Assembly: GCA_025357355.1 (NCBI GenBank)
Contig: JANXPK010000525.1
Location: 1-6,617, forward strand
Source: Rhodobacterales bacterium
GTDB lineage: Bacteria; Pseudomonadota; Alphaproteobacteria; Rhodobacterales; Rhodobacteraceae
Reading direction: 5' to 3'
DNA: 6,617 bases
Every line of letters starts with the position of its first letter. Position 1 is the first letter of the stretch. Positions 5,859-6,617 of the stretch are shown piece after piece. Below the pieces are notes generated by a model. It saw only the letters and a list, made by a program, of their open reading frames with translations. It did no database searches and was not told the origin of the DNA. The position numbers and the translations under genes were made by a program.

Positions 5859-6617
5859 GTGCAACGACCTGCCAATGCCAACCAATGGTTGATCCGGCTG
5901 TCGCGCTTGCGGCGGCAGCGCCGCATGCAGACCGGCATGACCTTTGGGCTGGTCTTTCTGGGCCCGCTGCTGACGGTGGCGACCTTTCTGGCGCTTGGAC
6001 CGCTCAATCAGGGGTCATCGTCGCCAGCGCTGCGCCTGATCATGCTGGCCGATCTGGTCTATGTGCTGGTGCTGGCCACGCTGGTGTTGCGGCGAATTAT
6101 GCAGATGGTGTCGGACCGCCGCAGCCAGTCGGCCGGATCGCGGCTGCACCTGCGCCTGACCGGGGTCTTTGCCATCGTTGCCCTGATCCCCACCGTTCTG
6201 GTCGCGGTGTTTGGTGTGCTGACCGTCAACATCGGGTTGGAGGGCTGGTTTTCCGACCGGGTCCGCTCGGTCATCGGCGCCTCGCTTGAAGCGGCGCAAG
6301 CCTATGAGGCAGAGCAGAGCACAACCCTGCGCACCGACGCCGTAGCCCTTGCCACCTTTCTGGATCAGGCCAAGGTGCAAAACTTTCTGATGGATGACGG
6401 CACGCTGCGCCCACTGCTGGCGCAAGGCCAGGCGGCCATTCAGCGGGGATTGAAAGAGGTCTATCTGATCAATGCGGCAGGCATGCTGAAGACCCGGGGG
6501 GAAAAAAGCTATCTTTTCGGCTATGAACAGCCCTCTGCCGAACAGCTTGACCGTGCCGAAGTTGGCGATGTGGTCCTTATCAAGGACTGGCCGAACAACG
6601 AATACCGCGCTTTGGTC
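5859..6617 (+). CDS. ntrY: nitrogen regulation membrane sensor kinase NtrY, N-terminal part
   Basis: The open frame runs off the window end and encodes the first 253 residues of a protein expected to be about 750 long. NtrY is a membrane histidine kinase paired with NtrX, and ntrY follows ntrC in Rhodobacter-type loci. After a basic N-terminal segment (RLSRLRRQRR) come three membrane segments: about 27-49 (starting MTFGLVFLGP), 59-78 (LIMLADLVYVLVLATLVLRR) and 100-127 (containing FAIVALIPTVLVAVFGV). The soluble stretch from about 129 on is the start of the extracytoplasmic sensor domain typical of NtrY. HAMP, PAS and kinase domains would lie beyond the window. The start is uncertain: GTG at 5859 is chosen because upstream codons include rare AGA, AGG and CGA, and an AGGGG lies ten bases before it. 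ATG 5808 and TTG 5790 (AGGGG seven bases upstream) are in-frame alternatives. Identification rests on context and topology, as no kinase motif is visible. Confidence 0.88.
   Translation, partial: MQRPANANQWLIRLSRLRRQRRMQTGMTFGLVFLGPLLTVATFLALGPLNQGSSSPALRLIMLADLVYVLVLATLVLRRIMQMVSDRRSQSAGSRLHLRLTGVFAIVALIPTVLVAVFGVLTVNIGLEGWFSDRVRSVIGASLEAAQAYEAEQSTTLRTDAVALATFLDQAKVQNFLMDDGTLRPLLAQGQAAIQRGLKEVYLINAAGMLKTRGEKSYLFGYEQPSAEQLDRAEVGDVVLIKDWPNNEYRALV

Noticed and set aside
5007..5885. A 292-codon open frame on the minus strand opposite ntrC and the ntrC-ntrY gap.
   Set aside because: It is antisense to the AAA+ and HTH coding sequence, has no recognisable domain or good ribosome binding site, and is best explained as a GC-rich shadow frame.
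5885..6289. A 134-codon plus-strand frame overlapping the start of ntrY.
   Set aside because: It is an alternative frame of the ntrY membrane segments; the ntrY frame stays open to the window end and gives sensible membrane topology.

Overview
This window carries a conserved chromosomal housekeeping and nitrogen-regulation locus of an alphaproteobacterium, most likely a member of the Rhodobacteraceae (Rhodobacter/Paracoccus-like). The DNA is GC-rich with strongly G/C-ending codons. The order dusB(nifR3)-ntrB-ntrC-ntrY, with a fused ispDF gene running the other way, is the arrangement known from that family. I see no mobile element, CRISPR array, rRNA or tRNA.

Left half (about 71-2171, minus strand): three tightly packed genes transcribed in the order ispDF, pgpA, cinA/pncC. 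They encode a bifunctional MEP-pathway isoprenoid enzyme, a membrane phosphatidylglycerophosphatase and a stand-alone CinA C-terminal (nicotinamide-nucleotide amidase) domain. Both junctions are 4-base ATGA overlaps. Neither pgpA nor cinA has a clear Shine-Dalgarno sequence, so translational coupling is likely.

Middle (2172-2335): a divergent intergenic region of 164 bases that must hold the promoters for both transcription units. It contains weak sigma70-like boxes, short direct repeats and one 6-bp inverted repeat, and no convincing small gene.

Right half (2336-6617, plus strand): dusB (tRNA-dihydrouridine synthase), ntrB (nitrogen sensor kinase), ntrC (response regulator) and the first third of ntrY (membrane sensor kinase, cut by the window end). 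dusB/ntrB overlap by 4 bases and ntrB/ntrC by 1 base. NtrB would phosphorylate NtrC in response to nitrogen status through PII. NtrY, with an NtrX partner expected just outside the window, forms a related membrane-anchored system.

Two points stand out. NtrC has intact receiver, Walker A/B and HTH motifs but lacks the sigma54-contacting GAFTGA loop and has a shortened pre-sensor-I loop. This matches the unusual sigma70-type NtrC described in Rhodobacter capsulatus. The ntrC-ntrY gap (5757-5858) is unusually rich in potential RNA hairpins. I do not find a clearly novel multi-gene system; the locus is essentially ordinary for its lineage.
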